Assembly (NCBI RefSeq): GCF_020447305.1
Contig: NZ_CP095732.1
Location: forward strand, 868,001-932,000
Source: Abyssibius alkaniclasticus
GTDB taxonomy: Bacteria; Pseudomonadota; Alphaproteobacteria; Rhodobacterales; Rhodobacteraceae
Direction: 5' to 3'
DNA: 64,000 bases
The position numbers and the translations under genes are program-made. Positions 1 to 8,498 of the stretch are shown piece after piece. The notes below the pieces were generated by a model. It was not told the origin of the DNA and ran no database searches. It saw nothing but the letters and a program-made list of their open reading frames with translations. Position 1 is the first letter of the stretch; every line of letters begins with the position of its first letter.

Positions 1-1076
1 ATCATCTGCGCGGTGCGGAGCTGTTCCTTGTTGCGCCTTTTGTAGCTTGGCGGCAGGTCTTCACCGTTGAAGGCAATGCTGCCGCGTGTGGGTGGCAACA
101 GCCCGGTAATGCAGCGCGCGGCGGTGGATTTGCCGGAGCCGGATTCGCCCACCACGGCCACTGTGCGGCCTTTATGGATGTCAAAGCTCACATCATGCAG
201 CACCGGCACCTTGCCATAGGCGGCCGAGACATTCTGCACGCGCACAACCGGCACGCTGGCCTTGATGACGGCGGGCTTGGCGGGCCGCTCGAAGCTGCGC
301 ACGGCCCAGAGCGACTTGGTGTAATCCTCGCGCGGGCTGGTCAGCATGGTGCGGGTGTCGTTCTCTTCGACCTCGTCGCCTTTCAGCAGCACCTTGATCC
401 GGTCGGCCATTTGCGCCACGACCGCAAGGTCATGGGTGATGTAGATGGCGGCGGTGCCGAATTGCTCGACAATGTCGCGGATGGCGGCCAGCACCTCGAT
501 TTGCGTCGTCACATCGAGCGCGGTCGTCGGCTCATCGAAAATGATCAGGTCCGGGCGGCAGGACATGGCCATTGCCGTCATGGCGCGCTGAAGCTGGCCA
601 CCGGAAACCTGATGCGGGTAACGAAAGCCGATCTCATCGGGGTTGGGCAGGCGCAGACGGCGGTAAAGCTCCATCGCATCGGCCTCGGAATCCGACTTGC
701 TGCGCACACCGTGCTGCACGGGCGCTTCGGTATGCTGATCGATGATGCGATGCGCGGGGTTGAAGCTGGCCGCCGCCGATTGCGCCACATAGGCGATGCG
801 CTTGCCCAGCAAAGCGCGGCGCCGATCACGGCTGACCTTGGCGAGATTGACACCGTCAAATTCGATCGAGCCTGCCGAAATGCGGCAGCCATCGCGGGTG
901 AAGCCCATTGCGGCAAGCCCGATGGTCGATTTGCCGGCGCCGGATTCACCGATCAGCCCCAGCACCTCGCCGCGCTTCAGATCGAGGTCGACACCATGAA
1001 CGATTTCATTCCATTTCTCATCGGAACGGCCCTCGATACGCAGCCCGCGGATTTTCAGCAAAAGATCGTCGCTCAT
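1..1076 (-). CDS. Peptide/nickel-type ABC transporter, tandem ATP-binding protein (partial)
   Basis: The cytoplasmic ATPase of an oligopeptide-type importer. It is read on the minus strand from an ATG at 1076 and runs off the left edge, so the C-terminus is missing. The first nucleotide-binding domain shows a Walker A motif GESGAGKS, the ABC signature SGGQLQ and a Walker B ending LIIFDEP. A second Walker A, GESGSGKS, follows about 250 residues later, so this is a DppD-DppF type fusion of two ATPase domains in one chain. It starts 4 bases after the stop of the DppC-like permease and belongs to the same operon. The substrate cannot be told from the sequence. The frame is open over the whole stretch, and the family call is firm. 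Confidence 0.9.
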   Translation of the reverse strand, partial: MSDDLLLKIRGLRIEGRSDEKWNEIVHGVDLDLKRGEVLGLIGESGAGKSTIGLAAMGFTRDGCRISAGSIEFDGVNLAKVSRDRRRALLGKRIAYVAQSAAASFNPAHRIIDQHTEAPVQHGVRSKSDSEADAMELYRRLRLPNPDEIGFRYPHQVSGGQLQRAMTAMAMSCRPDLIIFDEPTTALDVTTQIEVLAAIRDIVEQFGTAAIYITHDLAVVAQMADRIKVLLKGDEVEENDTRTMLTSPREDYTKSLWAVRSFERPAKPAVIKASVPVVRVQNVSAAYGKVPVLHDVSFDIHKGRTVAVVGESGSGKSTAARCITGLLPPTRGSIAFNGEDLPPSYKRRNKEQLRTAQM

Positions 1077-1080
1077 CGGT

Positions 1081-2019
1081 TTACTCCTTCAGGCCGGAGG
1101 ACCGGTGCAGCATCCAGTCGACCACGAAATTTACCGCGATTGTCAGCAAGGCAATGGCACCGGCGGCCATCAGCGGCAGGGCGGCAAGGCTGAAATTGAT
1201 GCTGGCGAAGTTGATGAAGCCCGACAGGTCGCGCACCATGCTGCCCCAGTCGGCCAGGGGTGGCTGGATGCCGACACCAAGGAAGGACAAAGCGGCGATG
1301 GACAGGAACACAAAGCAGAAGCGCAAGCCGAATTCGGCCAGCAGGGGTGCCACCGCATTGGGCAGAATTTCGCGGAAAATCAGGTAAGGCAGGGTTTCGC
1401 CACGCAGTTTTGCCGCCTCGATATAGTCCATGACCACGATATTCACACCCACCGCGCGCGCCAGCCGGAACACGCGCGTGCTGTCAAGCACGGCAAGGAT
1501 GAGGATCATGTTGATGGTCGACTGCCCAACGATGGTGATGAGCAGCAGCGCGAAAATCAGCTGCGGTATGGCCATAAGCACATCAACCGTGCGGCTCAGC
1601 AACTGATCAACCCAACCGCCCAGCGTGGCGGCGAGAAAACCAAGCGTGGCCCCCAGCACGAAGGTGAGCAGCGCGGTGACGAGCGCGATGCCGACCGTGT
1701 TGCGCGCGCCGTAAATCAGGCGGGTGAGCAGGTCGCGGCCGATCTGGTCGGTGCCAAGGATATGGCCTTCGACTTGACCGGGAAAGGCGTTGGTGGCGGC
1801 GAATATCTGCGCCTCGCCATAGGGTGCGATGACCGGCGCGCCGATGGCGACGATGGCATAGAGCAGAATGACGAATATGCCGAAGGCGGCGGTCAGCGGC
1901 ATCTGGCGAAAGAGCTTGCGGCTGGCGGCCGTGCCCGCGGAGCGGCCCAGCAGGCGAAAGGCGAAAGCCAGCGCGATGCAGCCCGCAATGGTGAGCGCGA
2001 TATAGAGCAATGTCATCAT
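1081..2019 (-). CDS. Peptide-type ABC transporter permease, DppC family
   Basis: 312-residue inner-membrane permease of the DppC/OppC family. It has an N-terminal hydrophobic segment, the family's loop with LGTDQIGRDLLTRLIYGAR, several membrane helices and the EAA-type loop around EAAKLRGETLPYLIFREILPNA that contacts the ATPase. Its start overlaps the end of the upstream DppB-like permease by 4 bases (ATGA), which indicates translational coupling. No periplasmic binding-protein gene lies upstream in this window; it may lie beyond the left edge or elsewhere. The specific substrate is unknown. Confidence 0.9.
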   Translation of the reverse strand: MMTLLYIALTIAGCIALAFAFRLLGRSAGTAASRKLFRQMPLTAAFGIFVILLYAIVAIGAPVIAPYGEAQIFAATNAFPGQVEGHILGTDQIGRDLLTRLIYGARNTVGIALVTALLTFVLGATLGFLAATLGGWVDQLLSRTVDVLMAIPQLIFALLLITIVGQSTINMILILAVLDSTRVFRLARAVGVNIVVMDYIEAAKLRGETLPYLIFREILPNAVAPLLAEFGLRFCFVFLSIAALSFLGVGIQPPLADWGSMVRDLSGFINFASINFSLAALPLMAAGAIALLTIAVNFVVDWMLHRSSGLKE

Positions 2020-2972
2020 TTCGGGTGCCTCAGCCGCGGATTGGACAGGATCGACATGATATCGGCTGTAAGATTCAGCAGGATATAGGCGGCGGCAAAG
2101 ATCAGGCAGCTTGCCTGCACAATCGGAATATCGCGGCGCTTCACACTATCGACAAACAATTGCCCGACACCGGGATAGACGAACACCACCTCGACCACCA
2201 CAACGCCGGTGATCAGATAGGCAAGGTTGAGCGCCACCACGTTGATGATGGGCGCAAGCGCATTGGGCAGCGCGTGGCGGGTGATGATGCGCAAGGGCTT
2301 CACGCCCTTCAGCCGCGCCATTTCGATATAGGGGCTGGCGAGCAGGTTGATGATGGCCGCGCGGGTCATGCGCATCATATGCGCGGTCACGACAAGCGTA
2401 AGGGTCAGCGCGGGCAGCAGCGAGGCATAGGCCTTTGCGCCAAAGCCCATGCCGGCATGGATGTTCGAGATCGAGGGCAGCCAGGGGTTCAGCACCGCAA
2501 AGAACAGGATCAGCATATAGGCGACAAAGAATTCCGGGCTGGAAATAGAGGCCAGCGTGCCGACATTGGCCACCCGATCGAAGATCGAATTGCGATAGAG
2601 TGCCGCCAGAATGCCGATGGTCAGCGCCAGTGGCACGGCAATGGCCGCCGCGAGCATGGCCAGAAACAGCGTATTTGCAAAACGCGGGGCAAGCTGGCTG
2701 GCCACCGGGCGGTTATTGCCGAAGGACACGCCAAAATCGCCCTGCAGGGCCGCACCAAGCCACTGGAAATAGCGGGTAACGGGGGGTTGGTCGAGGCCGA
2801 GTTGCTTGCGGATGGCGTCGACCGCTTCGGGCGTTGCGGCCTGGCCTAGCCGTTCTTGCGCAAAATCGCCGGGCAAAAGCTCGACCGCGCCAAAGATGAT
2901 AACCGATACGACCAACAGGGTGAGAAGGCCCAGACCTAGCCGCTGGGCGACGATGCGTAGCACGCTACTCAA
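2016..2972 (-). CDS. Peptide-type ABC transporter permease, DppB family
   Basis: 318-residue inner-membrane permease of the DppB/OppB family, partner of the DppC-like protein that follows. It has the typical N-terminal helix followed by the periplasmic segment containing LLPGDFAQERLG, further helices, and the EAA-type loop EMARLKGVKPLRIITRHALPNA. It is the first gene of the minus-strand transporter operon. The 109 bases between its start and the end of the iminopeptidase gene would hold any promoter. Family assignment is secure; the substrate is not predictable. Confidence 0.9.
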   Translation of the reverse strand: MSSVLRIVAQRLGLGLLTLLVVSVIIFGAVELLPGDFAQERLGQAATPEAVDAIRKQLGLDQPPVTRYFQWLGAALQGDFGVSFGNNRPVASQLAPRFANTLFLAMLAAAIAVPLALTIGILAALYRNSIFDRVANVGTLASISSPEFFVAYMLILFFAVLNPWLPSISNIHAGMGFGAKAYASLLPALTLTLVVTAHMMRMTRAAIINLLASPYIEMARLKGVKPLRIITRHALPNALAPIINVVALNLAYLITGVVVVEVVFVYPGVGQLFVDSVKRRDIPIVQASCLIFAAAYILLNLTADIMSILSNPRLRHPK

Positions 2973-3081
2973 GTTTCAATCTCCCGATATGGGCAGACTT
3001 GTGCCGCCCTTGCCATTATGTTTACAGCCCATGCGTCAGGCTGCAACACATTATTGCGCATTGTCGAATAGTTTTGAAATC

Positions 3082-4071
3082 TCATTGCCCGTTCAGGCCG
3101 GCGCCCAGCCGCGTGACCGCAGCCAGAAGCGCCTCGGTGATTTTTGGTTCCGACATGGCATGGCCCGACATGCCGACAAGCTGCAATTCGGCCCTGGGCC
3201 AGGCGGCAACCAGCCTTGCCGCCGTTACCGGCGGGCAGATCATGTCGTAACGGCCCTGCACCACAATGGCCGGAATATGGGCAATGCGCGGCATGTCTTG
3301 CATGATCTGGTCATCGCTGCGCAAAAACCCGCCATGATGGAAGTAATGGTTCTCGATCCGGGCAAAGGCGCCGGCATAATGCGCGCTGCCGCCGTGGCTT
3401 TTGCCATCGGATGAGGCAAAGGCCAGCGCATTTTCCCAGCCCGTCCAGGCAAGGGCTGCGCGGCTGGCAGCAGCCTCGTCGGCCCCGAACAGGCGTTTGC
3501 GATAGGCGGCGATCATGTCGCCGCGCTCGTCTTGCGGAATGGGCGCGCAGAACGCGTCCCAGGCATCGGGCCAGAAGCGGGCGGCACCGCCGCCGTAAAA
3601 CCAGTCAAGCTCGGCCCGGGTCATGGTGAACACGCCGCGCAGCACCATTGCGCGCACGCGCATTGGATGGGCCTGGGCGTAAAGCAGCGCCAGCGTCGCC
3701 CCCCAGGAGCCGCCAAACAGCATCCAGCTCTCTATGCCGAAATGCGCGCGGATCCGCTCGATATCGGCCACAAGGTGCTGGCTGGTATTGTTCTCGATGC
3801 TGGCATGGGGGGTCGAGCGGCCACAGCCGCGCTGATCGAACAGGATGATGCGAAACCGCGCCGGGTCGAAATAGCGCCGCATGAAGGGCGTGCAGCCGCC
3901 GCCGGGGCCACCATGCAGCACGATGACGGGAATACCATCGGGATTGCCGCAACATTCGACATAAAGCGTGTGCCCGTCGCCGACGCGGAGTTGCGTTGAC
4001 ATATAGGGGCTGAGCGCAGCAAACAGCTTCGGGCGGATCAGGGTGGACAGATTGTCGACTTGTTCGGGCAT
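3082..4071 (-). CDS. pip: Proline iminopeptidase
   Basis: Alpha/beta-hydrolase of peptidase family S33 that removes N-terminal proline from peptides in the cytoplasm. The start at 4071 (MPEQVDN) gives 329 residues, close to the usual length. Upstream in-frame ATGs would run into the divergent ubiG gene. Visible features are the oxyanion motif HGGPGGG at residues 53-59, the nucleophile elbow GGSWGA with Ser122, the DQRGCGRS block, the acidic residue in GRYDMICP and the catalytic His in GHAMSEP. It lies just downstream of a divergent promoter region shared with ubiG, and beside a peptide importer, which fits a role in peptide use (inference). Confidence 0.92.
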   Translation of the reverse strand: MPEQVDNLSTLIRPKLFAALSPYMSTQLRVGDGHTLYVECCGNPDGIPVIVLHGGPGGGCTPFMRRYFDPARFRIILFDQRGCGRSTPHASIENNTSQHLVADIERIRAHFGIESWMLFGGSWGATLALLYAQAHPMRVRAMVLRGVFTMTRAELDWFYGGGAARFWPDAWDAFCAPIPQDERGDMIAAYRKRLFGADEAAASRAALAWTGWENALAFASSDGKSHGGSAHYAGAFARIENHYFHHGGFLRSDDQIMQDMPRIAHIPAIVVQGRYDMICPPVTAARLVAAWPRAELQLVGMSGHAMSEPKITEALLAAVTRLGAGLNGQ

Positions 4072-4137
4072 CGCTCTCGGATTATCTCGGGAACATAAGT
4101 TATGGCTCGCTTTCCCAAAACATGGCAGGTTGATCGG

Positions 4138-4884
4138 ATGAACGCAACGCACAGCACGATAGACCCCGCCGAAGTGGCGAAGTTTGAAGCTATGGCCGCC
4201 GAATGGTGGGATGAGGGCGGCAAGTTCAAACCGCTGCATATGATGAACCCCGTGCGGCTGGATTACATCACCAGCCAGATTGCCGCCGAATTTGGCCGCG
4301 ATCTGAAGGCACCCAAGCCGTTTGACGGGTTGCGCCTGCTCGATATCGGCTGCGGCGGCGGGCTTTTGTCAGAACCGATGGCGCGGCTCGGGGCCAGCGT
4401 TGTGGGGGCCGATGCGGCTGCGCGCAACATTCCGGTGGCGCAGGTCCATGCACAGGCGATGGGGCTGGACATAGATTACCGCCATATCACCGCCGAAGAC
4501 CTGGCTGCGGCGGGGGAGCGGTTCGACGTGGTGCTGAATATGGAAGTGGTCGAGCATGTGGCCAGCCCGCCCGCCTATCTGGCCGCCTGTCACGATTTGT
4601 TGAACCCCGGCGGGCTGATGATCTGCTCCACGCTCAACCGCAACCCCAAAAGCTGGGCGGTGGCGATTGTCGGGGCCGAGCATATCATGCGCTGGCTGCC
4701 CAGGGGCACGCATGATTGGGCCAAGTTTATTACGCCTGACGAGCTGTTTGCCCTGCTGAAAACCGCCGGGCTGGATCCGGTGGACCGCAAGGGCTTTGTG
4801 TTCAACCCGCTAAGCTGGCGCTGGTCGATTTCCGCGCGCGACCTGTCGGTGAACTATGTGACAGCCAGCATAAGGCCGCGCTAG
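4138..4884 (+). CDS. ubiG: Ubiquinone biosynthesis O-methyltransferase UbiG
   Basis: S-adenosylmethionine-dependent methyltransferase that performs both O-methylations in ubiquinone synthesis. The start at 4138 ([20 protein letters not shown]) matches the usual N-terminus of alphaproteobacterial UbiG; an in-frame ATG at 4102 is possible but less likely. Seen are the [14 protein letters not shown] block, the SAM motif [19 protein letters not shown], the EVVEHV block and [10 protein letters not shown]. The protein has 248 residues, normal for the family. regA follows 64 bases downstream on the same strand, so the two may be co-transcribed. Confidence 0.95.
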   Translation: MNATHSTIDPAEVAKFEAMAAEWWDEGGKFKPLHMMNPVRLDYITSQIAAEFGRDLKAPKPFDGLRLLDIGCGGGLLSEPMARLGASVVGADAAARNIPVAQVHAQAMGLDIDYRHITAEDLAAAGERFDVVLNMEVVEHVASPPAYLAACHDLLNPGGLMICSTLNRNPKSWAVAIVGAEHIMRWLPRGTHDWAKFITPDELFALLKTAGLDPVDRKGFVFNPLSWRWSISARDLSVNYVTASIRPR

Positions 4885-4948
4885 ACAGGGTTGCGTTTGA
4901 CGCCGCGTGCATCGCAGCTTATCAAGAAGAAAACGCGCGAGGGCAGGC

Positions 4949-5524
4949 ATGGCCGAAACTGAGAAATCCGCAAACGAGCTTCGGGCCGCGCAAATCGGGC
5001 CGGACCCGTCGCTACTGCTGCTCGATGATGACGAGCCGTTTCTGCGCCGTCTGGCGCGGGCAATGGAAAAGCGCGGCTTTAGCGTTGAAACCGCCGAAAC
5101 CGTGGCCGAAGCCAAGCGGCTGATCGCCCAGCGCCCGCCCGCCTATGGTGTGTTTGATTTGCGCTTGGAAGATGGCAACGGGCTGGATGTGGTGGAAACC
5201 CTGCGCGCCCTGCGCCCCGATGCGCGCATTGTCGTGCTGACAGGTTATGGCGCCATTGCCAGCGCCGTGGCGGCGGTAAAAATCGGCGCGACCGACTATC
5301 TGTCCAAACCGGCCGATGCTAATGACGTGACCGCGGCCCTGCTGTCGCTGCCCGATGACAAGCCCGCCCCGCCCGACAACCCCATGTCGGCCGACCGGGT
5401 GCGCTGGGAACATATCCAGCGGGTGTTCGAGCTGTGCGACCGCAATGTCAGCGAAACCGCGCGGCGGTTGAACATGCACCGGCGCACCCTGCAACGCATT
5501 CTGGCCAAGCGCAGCCCGCGCTAG
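4949..5524 (+). CDS. regA: Photosynthesis/redox response regulator RegA (PrrA/ActR)
   Basis: Global redox response regulator, partner of the RegB kinase encoded at 25316-26761. The start at 4949 follows a GAGGG ribosome-binding site and gives 191 residues. The receiver domain carries the acidic pair in LLLLDDDEP, the phospho-acceptor Asp70 in VFDLRLEDGNGLD, and the conserved lysine in YLSKPADANDVT. The C-terminal Fis-like helix-turn-helix reads NVSETARRLNMHRRTLQRIL and ends in AKRSPR, the pattern I recall from Rhodobacter RegA. It lies after ubiG rather than next to regB and senC, which is the odd point of its context. Confidence 0.95.
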   Translation: MAETEKSANELRAAQIGPDPSLLLLDDDEPFLRRLARAMEKRGFSVETAETVAEAKRLIAQRPPAYGVFDLRLEDGNGLDVVETLRALRPDARIVVLTGYGAIASAVAAVKIGATDYLSKPADANDVTAALLSLPDDKPAPPDNPMSADRVRWEHIQRVFELCDRNVSETARRLNMHRRTLQRILAKRSPR

Positions 5525-5582
5525 GCGCAACCCTTGGTAGAAATTGCTAGCGCAATTGCCCGTTGTCTGGCAAGTTGCCTGC

Positions 5583-6320
5583 ATGACCGAGTCGCTTCAA
5601 CTTGCCAAAACCCGCAATTTGCACACGCTGGGCGTGTGCGTGCCCTATGATCCGGCGATCATCACACCGCCCATCGCCGCCGCCCTGCGCGCCGGCTGCT
5701 ACGAGGCGGAAGAGGCGGCGCAAATCCCCATGATTGTTGCACCTGGCGATGTGGTGCTGGAAATCGGTGCCGGCATCGGCTTCATCTCAACGCTTGTGGC
5801 GCGCCAGCCCGGCCTGGCCAAGGTTTTCGCCTTCGAGGCGAATCCGGCCTTGATGCCCTTCATGGCCCGGCTTCATGCCGAAAACCAGGTGACAGGCGTT
5901 GAACGGGTGAATGCGGTTCTGTGCAATGCGCCTGAAACCAGCATGAAATTCTATCAGCGGCGCGATTTCTGGATGGGCAGCCTTGCACCGGGGCCAGAGC
6001 CCTATGATGCGGCCATTGCCGTGCCTGTAGTCAACCTGAACGCTTTTTTGGCGCGCGAAGCCGTCAGCCTGATCATTTGCGATATCGAAGGTGCCGAGAA
6101 ATGGCTGTTTGGCGATGCCGATCTTGGCGGCGTCGACCGGATCTATATCGAGCTTCACGACCATATCACCGGGCTTGGGGGCATTGCGGCGCTGTTTGCG
6201 CATATGGGCGCGCACGGCTTTGCCTATGACCCGCGCCATTCCTGCGGTGCCGTCGTGCTGTTTCGGCGCGTGCAACCCAACGAGGTTCTGCGCCCGTTTT
6301 CCGGCAAGACCGACGCTTGA
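5583..6320 (+). CDS. FkbM-family SAM-dependent methyltransferase
   Basis: 245-residue protein with a Rossmann SAM-binding core: the glycine-rich motif VVLEIGAGIGFISTLVA, an acidic residue in AFEANPALMPFM, and the FkbM-type block LIICDIEGAEKWLF. The substrate is not predictable; FkbM-family enzymes usually methylate sugars or small metabolites. The start at 5583 gives MTESLQLAKTRNLHTLG. It lies 58 bases after regA on the same strand. No membrane segment or signal peptide is evident. Confidence 0.8.
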   Translation: MTESLQLAKTRNLHTLGVCVPYDPAIITPPIAAALRAGCYEAEEAAQIPMIVAPGDVVLEIGAGIGFISTLVARQPGLAKVFAFEANPALMPFMARLHAENQVTGVERVNAVLCNAPETSMKFYQRRDFWMGSLAPGPEPYDAAIAVPVVNLNAFLAREAVSLIICDIEGAEKWLFGDADLGGVDRIYIELHDHITGLGGIAALFAHMGAHGFAYDPRHSCGAVVLFRRVQPNEVLRPFSGKTDA

Positions 6321-6381
6321 AAGCGTTGACGGAATTCAAACTTCCAGCAATGATGATCGCGTTCACATTTTGGAGGTAACG

Positions 6382-6699
6382 ATGCGTATTTTCATTTTGG
6401 CCCTAACCTTTGCTGCTGCCCTGTTCAGCGGTGCATTTGCACAAAACCGTGTGGTGCAGATCATCAATGATACCAATGTCACGATGACCAATTTCTATGC
6501 CACCAATCGCGACCAGAACAGCTGGGGCCGCGACTGGTTTGGAAGCGAAGTCCTGCCAAGTGGTCGATATTTTACGCTGAATTTCGATGATGGCAGCGGC
6601 TATTGCATCTATGATTTCCGCGCGCTGTTTTCCGATGGCGACGAGGTTACGAATTTTGGTTTCAACGTCTGCGAATTGGGCTCGTGGCGGGTATATTGA
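6382..6699 (+). CDS. Small secreted protein of unknown function
   Basis: 105-residue protein starting at 6382 after a clear GGAGGT ribosome-binding site. The first 20 residues form a classical signal peptide (MRIFILALTFAAALFSGAFA) with a likely cut before QNR. The mature part is about 85 residues, aromatic-rich, with two cysteines (in GYCIYD and NVCELG) that could form a disulfide in the periplasm. The motif GRDWFGSEVLPSGRYFTLNF resembles small periplasmic proteins of Rhodobacterales as I remember them; no function is known to me. A strong terminator follows. Confidence 0.75.
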   Translation: MRIFILALTFAAALFSGAFAQNRVVQIINDTNVTMTNFYATNRDQNSWGRDWFGSEVLPSGRYFTLNFDDGSGYCIYDFRALFSDGDEVTNFGFNVCELGSWRVY

Positions 6700-6725
6700 T
6701 CACGTCGCACGGGTCTGAACCCATG

Positions 6726-6755
6726 AAAGCGCGGGCTGGTCGGCCCGCGCTTTTT
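6726..6755. terminator. Bidirectional rho-independent terminator
   Basis: Perfect 11-bp stem AAAGCGCGGGC / GCCCGCGCTTT with a 6-base loop, followed by T residues on the plus strand and preceded by A residues, so it can work in both directions. It lies between the convergent secreted-protein gene and the membrane-protein gene. Confidence 0.9.
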
Positions 6756-6757
6756 GC

Positions 6758-7174
6758 TTAGTTGAAGGCCAATACCGCCAGAATGACCGCCAGCACCGAC
6801 AGCGGCGAGGCGAGGATGCCGATTTTCAGGGCATAGGCGGGCACGGCCTGCCCGGCGGCGGCACGGCGGCGCATGACAAAGCCGAATATCGCCAGCGCCA
6901 GAACCCCGGCTGCGGCCAGCATTTTCAGCCCGAACCACAGGCCCGACAGCCCATAGCTGCCCACCATAAAGGCCATGCCCAGCCCGCTGATCCAGAGCAG
7001 GACAATGCCGAGCAGCCCCAAATTGGCGAGTTTCGGGCGCAGCGGCATAAGGGCGGCCTTGCCTGCCGCATCGGCGCGGCGCAGGGCCGGGGCCAGAAGC
7101 ATGAGGCCGAAACCGGCACCCCCGCCCAGCATGAGCCCGATGAAATGAAAGATCTTGAGGGTTACAAACATCAT
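6758..7174 (-). CDS. Integral membrane protein, four predicted helices
   Basis: 138 residues, almost entirely hydrophobic, with four likely membrane spans: around residues 5-27, 50-70, 78-101 and 116-136. A polar loop, RRADAAGKAALMPLRPK, joins the first two. Two consecutive ATGs at 7174 and 7171 follow an AAGGA site, so either may be the start. The pattern resembles small CopD/DUF2269-like membrane proteins, but I cannot name the family with confidence. It lies 18 bases after the UbiH-family hydroxylase start side, on the same strand as ubiH, and upstream of it in neither sense overlaps. Confidence 0.6.
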   Translation of the reverse strand: MMFVTLKIFHFIGLMLGGGAGFGLMLLAPALRRADAAGKAALMPLRPKLANLGLLGIVLLWISGLGMAFMVGSYGLSGLWFGLKMLAAAGVLALAIFGFVMRRRAAAGQAVPAYALKIGILASPLSVLAVILAVLAFN

Positions 7175-7192
7175 GTATCCTTTTGAGGAAGG

Positions 7193-8413
7193 TTAAAGCG
7201 CCTGACCTTGCATCAGGCGGGGAAGGGTTCCGTGCAGGCCGGCGGCCTCGGCCATCAGATAGCGGCGCAGGCCGGGCCAGGCATTGACCACGCCAAGCCC
7301 AAGGCTGCGCCCGGCGCGCAGAATGGGGTTATCGTTGGAAAACAGGTGGTTCACCCCGTCGGTCACAATCGAATTGGCGGCAATATCGCTGCGCCGCCAG
7401 CGCGCGTACCGCGCCAGAACAAGCGCGCCGCCAATATCTTCGCCGCGCCGCGTGGCATCGCTGATCACCTCGGCCAAAGAGGCGACATCGCGCAGGCCAA
7501 GGTTCAGCCCCTGGCCGGCCAGCGGGTGGATGCCATGCGCCGCATCTCCGACAAGCGCAAGCCGCGGGCGGGTCAGCTCGGTGGCCAGCGTCAGGCTGAG
7601 CGGGTAGGAGAAGCGCGCGCCGCACAGGCTGATTTCGCCCAGAAAATTGCCGAAGACCGGGCGCAAGGCGGCCATATAGGCTGCATCATCCAGTGCCGCA
7701 ATTGCGGTGGCACGGCTGGCGCTTTCGCTCCAGACAATCGAACAGCGGTTGCCTTTGAGCGGCAGAATCGCCAGCGGCCCGGCGGGCAGAAACAGCTGAT
7801 AGGCGGTGCCGTTATGGGGTTTTTCATGGGTCAGCGCGCAGACCAGCGCGATCTGGCCATAATCATGCCCCTGCCGGGCAATGCCCGCCCGCGCCGCCAC
7901 CGCACTTGCCCGCCCGTCGCAACCAACCAGCAAGGCGCCTTCAAACTTCCGGCCATCATCAAGCGTGATGGAGGCGGTATTGGGGCCACTATTCTGGGTG
8001 ACCACCTTGGCCGGGGCCAAATGTGTGATCAGCTTTTGCCCGGCAATGGCGGCCAGTAACGCCGGGCGCAAGTGCCGGTCTTCAAGCATGAAGCCCGCGC
8101 CTTCGCCATCCAGCTCATCGGCATTGAAGTGCAAATGCGGGCCGCAAACGCCGCTGTTCGGGCGGCCATCGGCAACCTTTACATGGGCAATCCGCTCGGC
8201 CTTGCTGGCCAGCTCTCGCCACAGGCCCAAAGCCGCCAGCATCCGCTGCGAACTTAGCGCCAGCGCATAGGCGCGGCCATCAAAGGCCGGGTCGGCGCGG
8301 GTTTCGGGCGGCAGGGCATCCACCAGCAGGCTTGGCTGGCCCGTGCTGGCCAGCGCCAGCGCAAGCGCCGCCCCGTTCAGCCCGCCACCAACAATGATCA
8401 CCCGGTTGCTCAT
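7193..8413 (-). CDS. UbiH/UbiF/COQ6-family FAD-dependent hydroxylase
   Basis: 406-residue flavoprotein monooxygenase, probably hydroxylating a ubiquinone precursor. The start at 8413 gives MSNRVIIVGGGLNGAALALAL, the N-terminal FAD-binding Rossmann motif. The middle DG motif (LVGCDGRASAVA) and the C-terminal FAD motif LVGDAAHGIHPLAGQGLNLG, diagnostic of the UbiH/COQ6 family, are present. Which ring position it acts on cannot be decided from sequence (alphaproteobacterial UbiL, UbiH and UbiF are hard to separate). The downstream membrane-protein gene lies 18 bases away and may share the transcript. Confidence 0.88.
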   Translation of the reverse strand: MSNRVIIVGGGLNGAALALALASTGQPSLLVDALPPETRADPAFDGRAYALALSSQRMLAALGLWRELASKAERIAHVKVADGRPNSGVCGPHLHFNADELDGEGAGFMLEDRHLRPALLAAIAGQKLITHLAPAKVVTQNSGPNTASITLDDGRKFEGALLVGCDGRASAVAARAGIARQGHDYGQIALVCALTHEKPHNGTAYQLFLPAGPLAILPLKGNRCSIVWSESASRATAIAALDDAAYMAALRPVFGNFLGEISLCGARFSYPLSLTLATELTRPRLALVGDAAHGIHPLAGQGLNLGLRDVASLAEVISDATRRGEDIGGALVLARYARWRRSDIAANSIVTDGVNHLFSNDNPILRAGRSLGLGVVNAWPGLRRYLMAEAAGLHGTLPRLMQGQAL

Positions 8414-8498
8414 GCCGCAAGTATCAAGGTTTGGCGGCAATTGTCCATGCCGCACAAAGCGATTAGGCTGCGGCAGAATTTGACCAGAGGAGCGCGCT

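Noticed and set aside
174-1193. Plus-strand open frame opposite the ABC ATPase
   Set aside because: The minus strand carries two complete Walker A motifs in a continuous frame; the plus frame has no recognisable domain.
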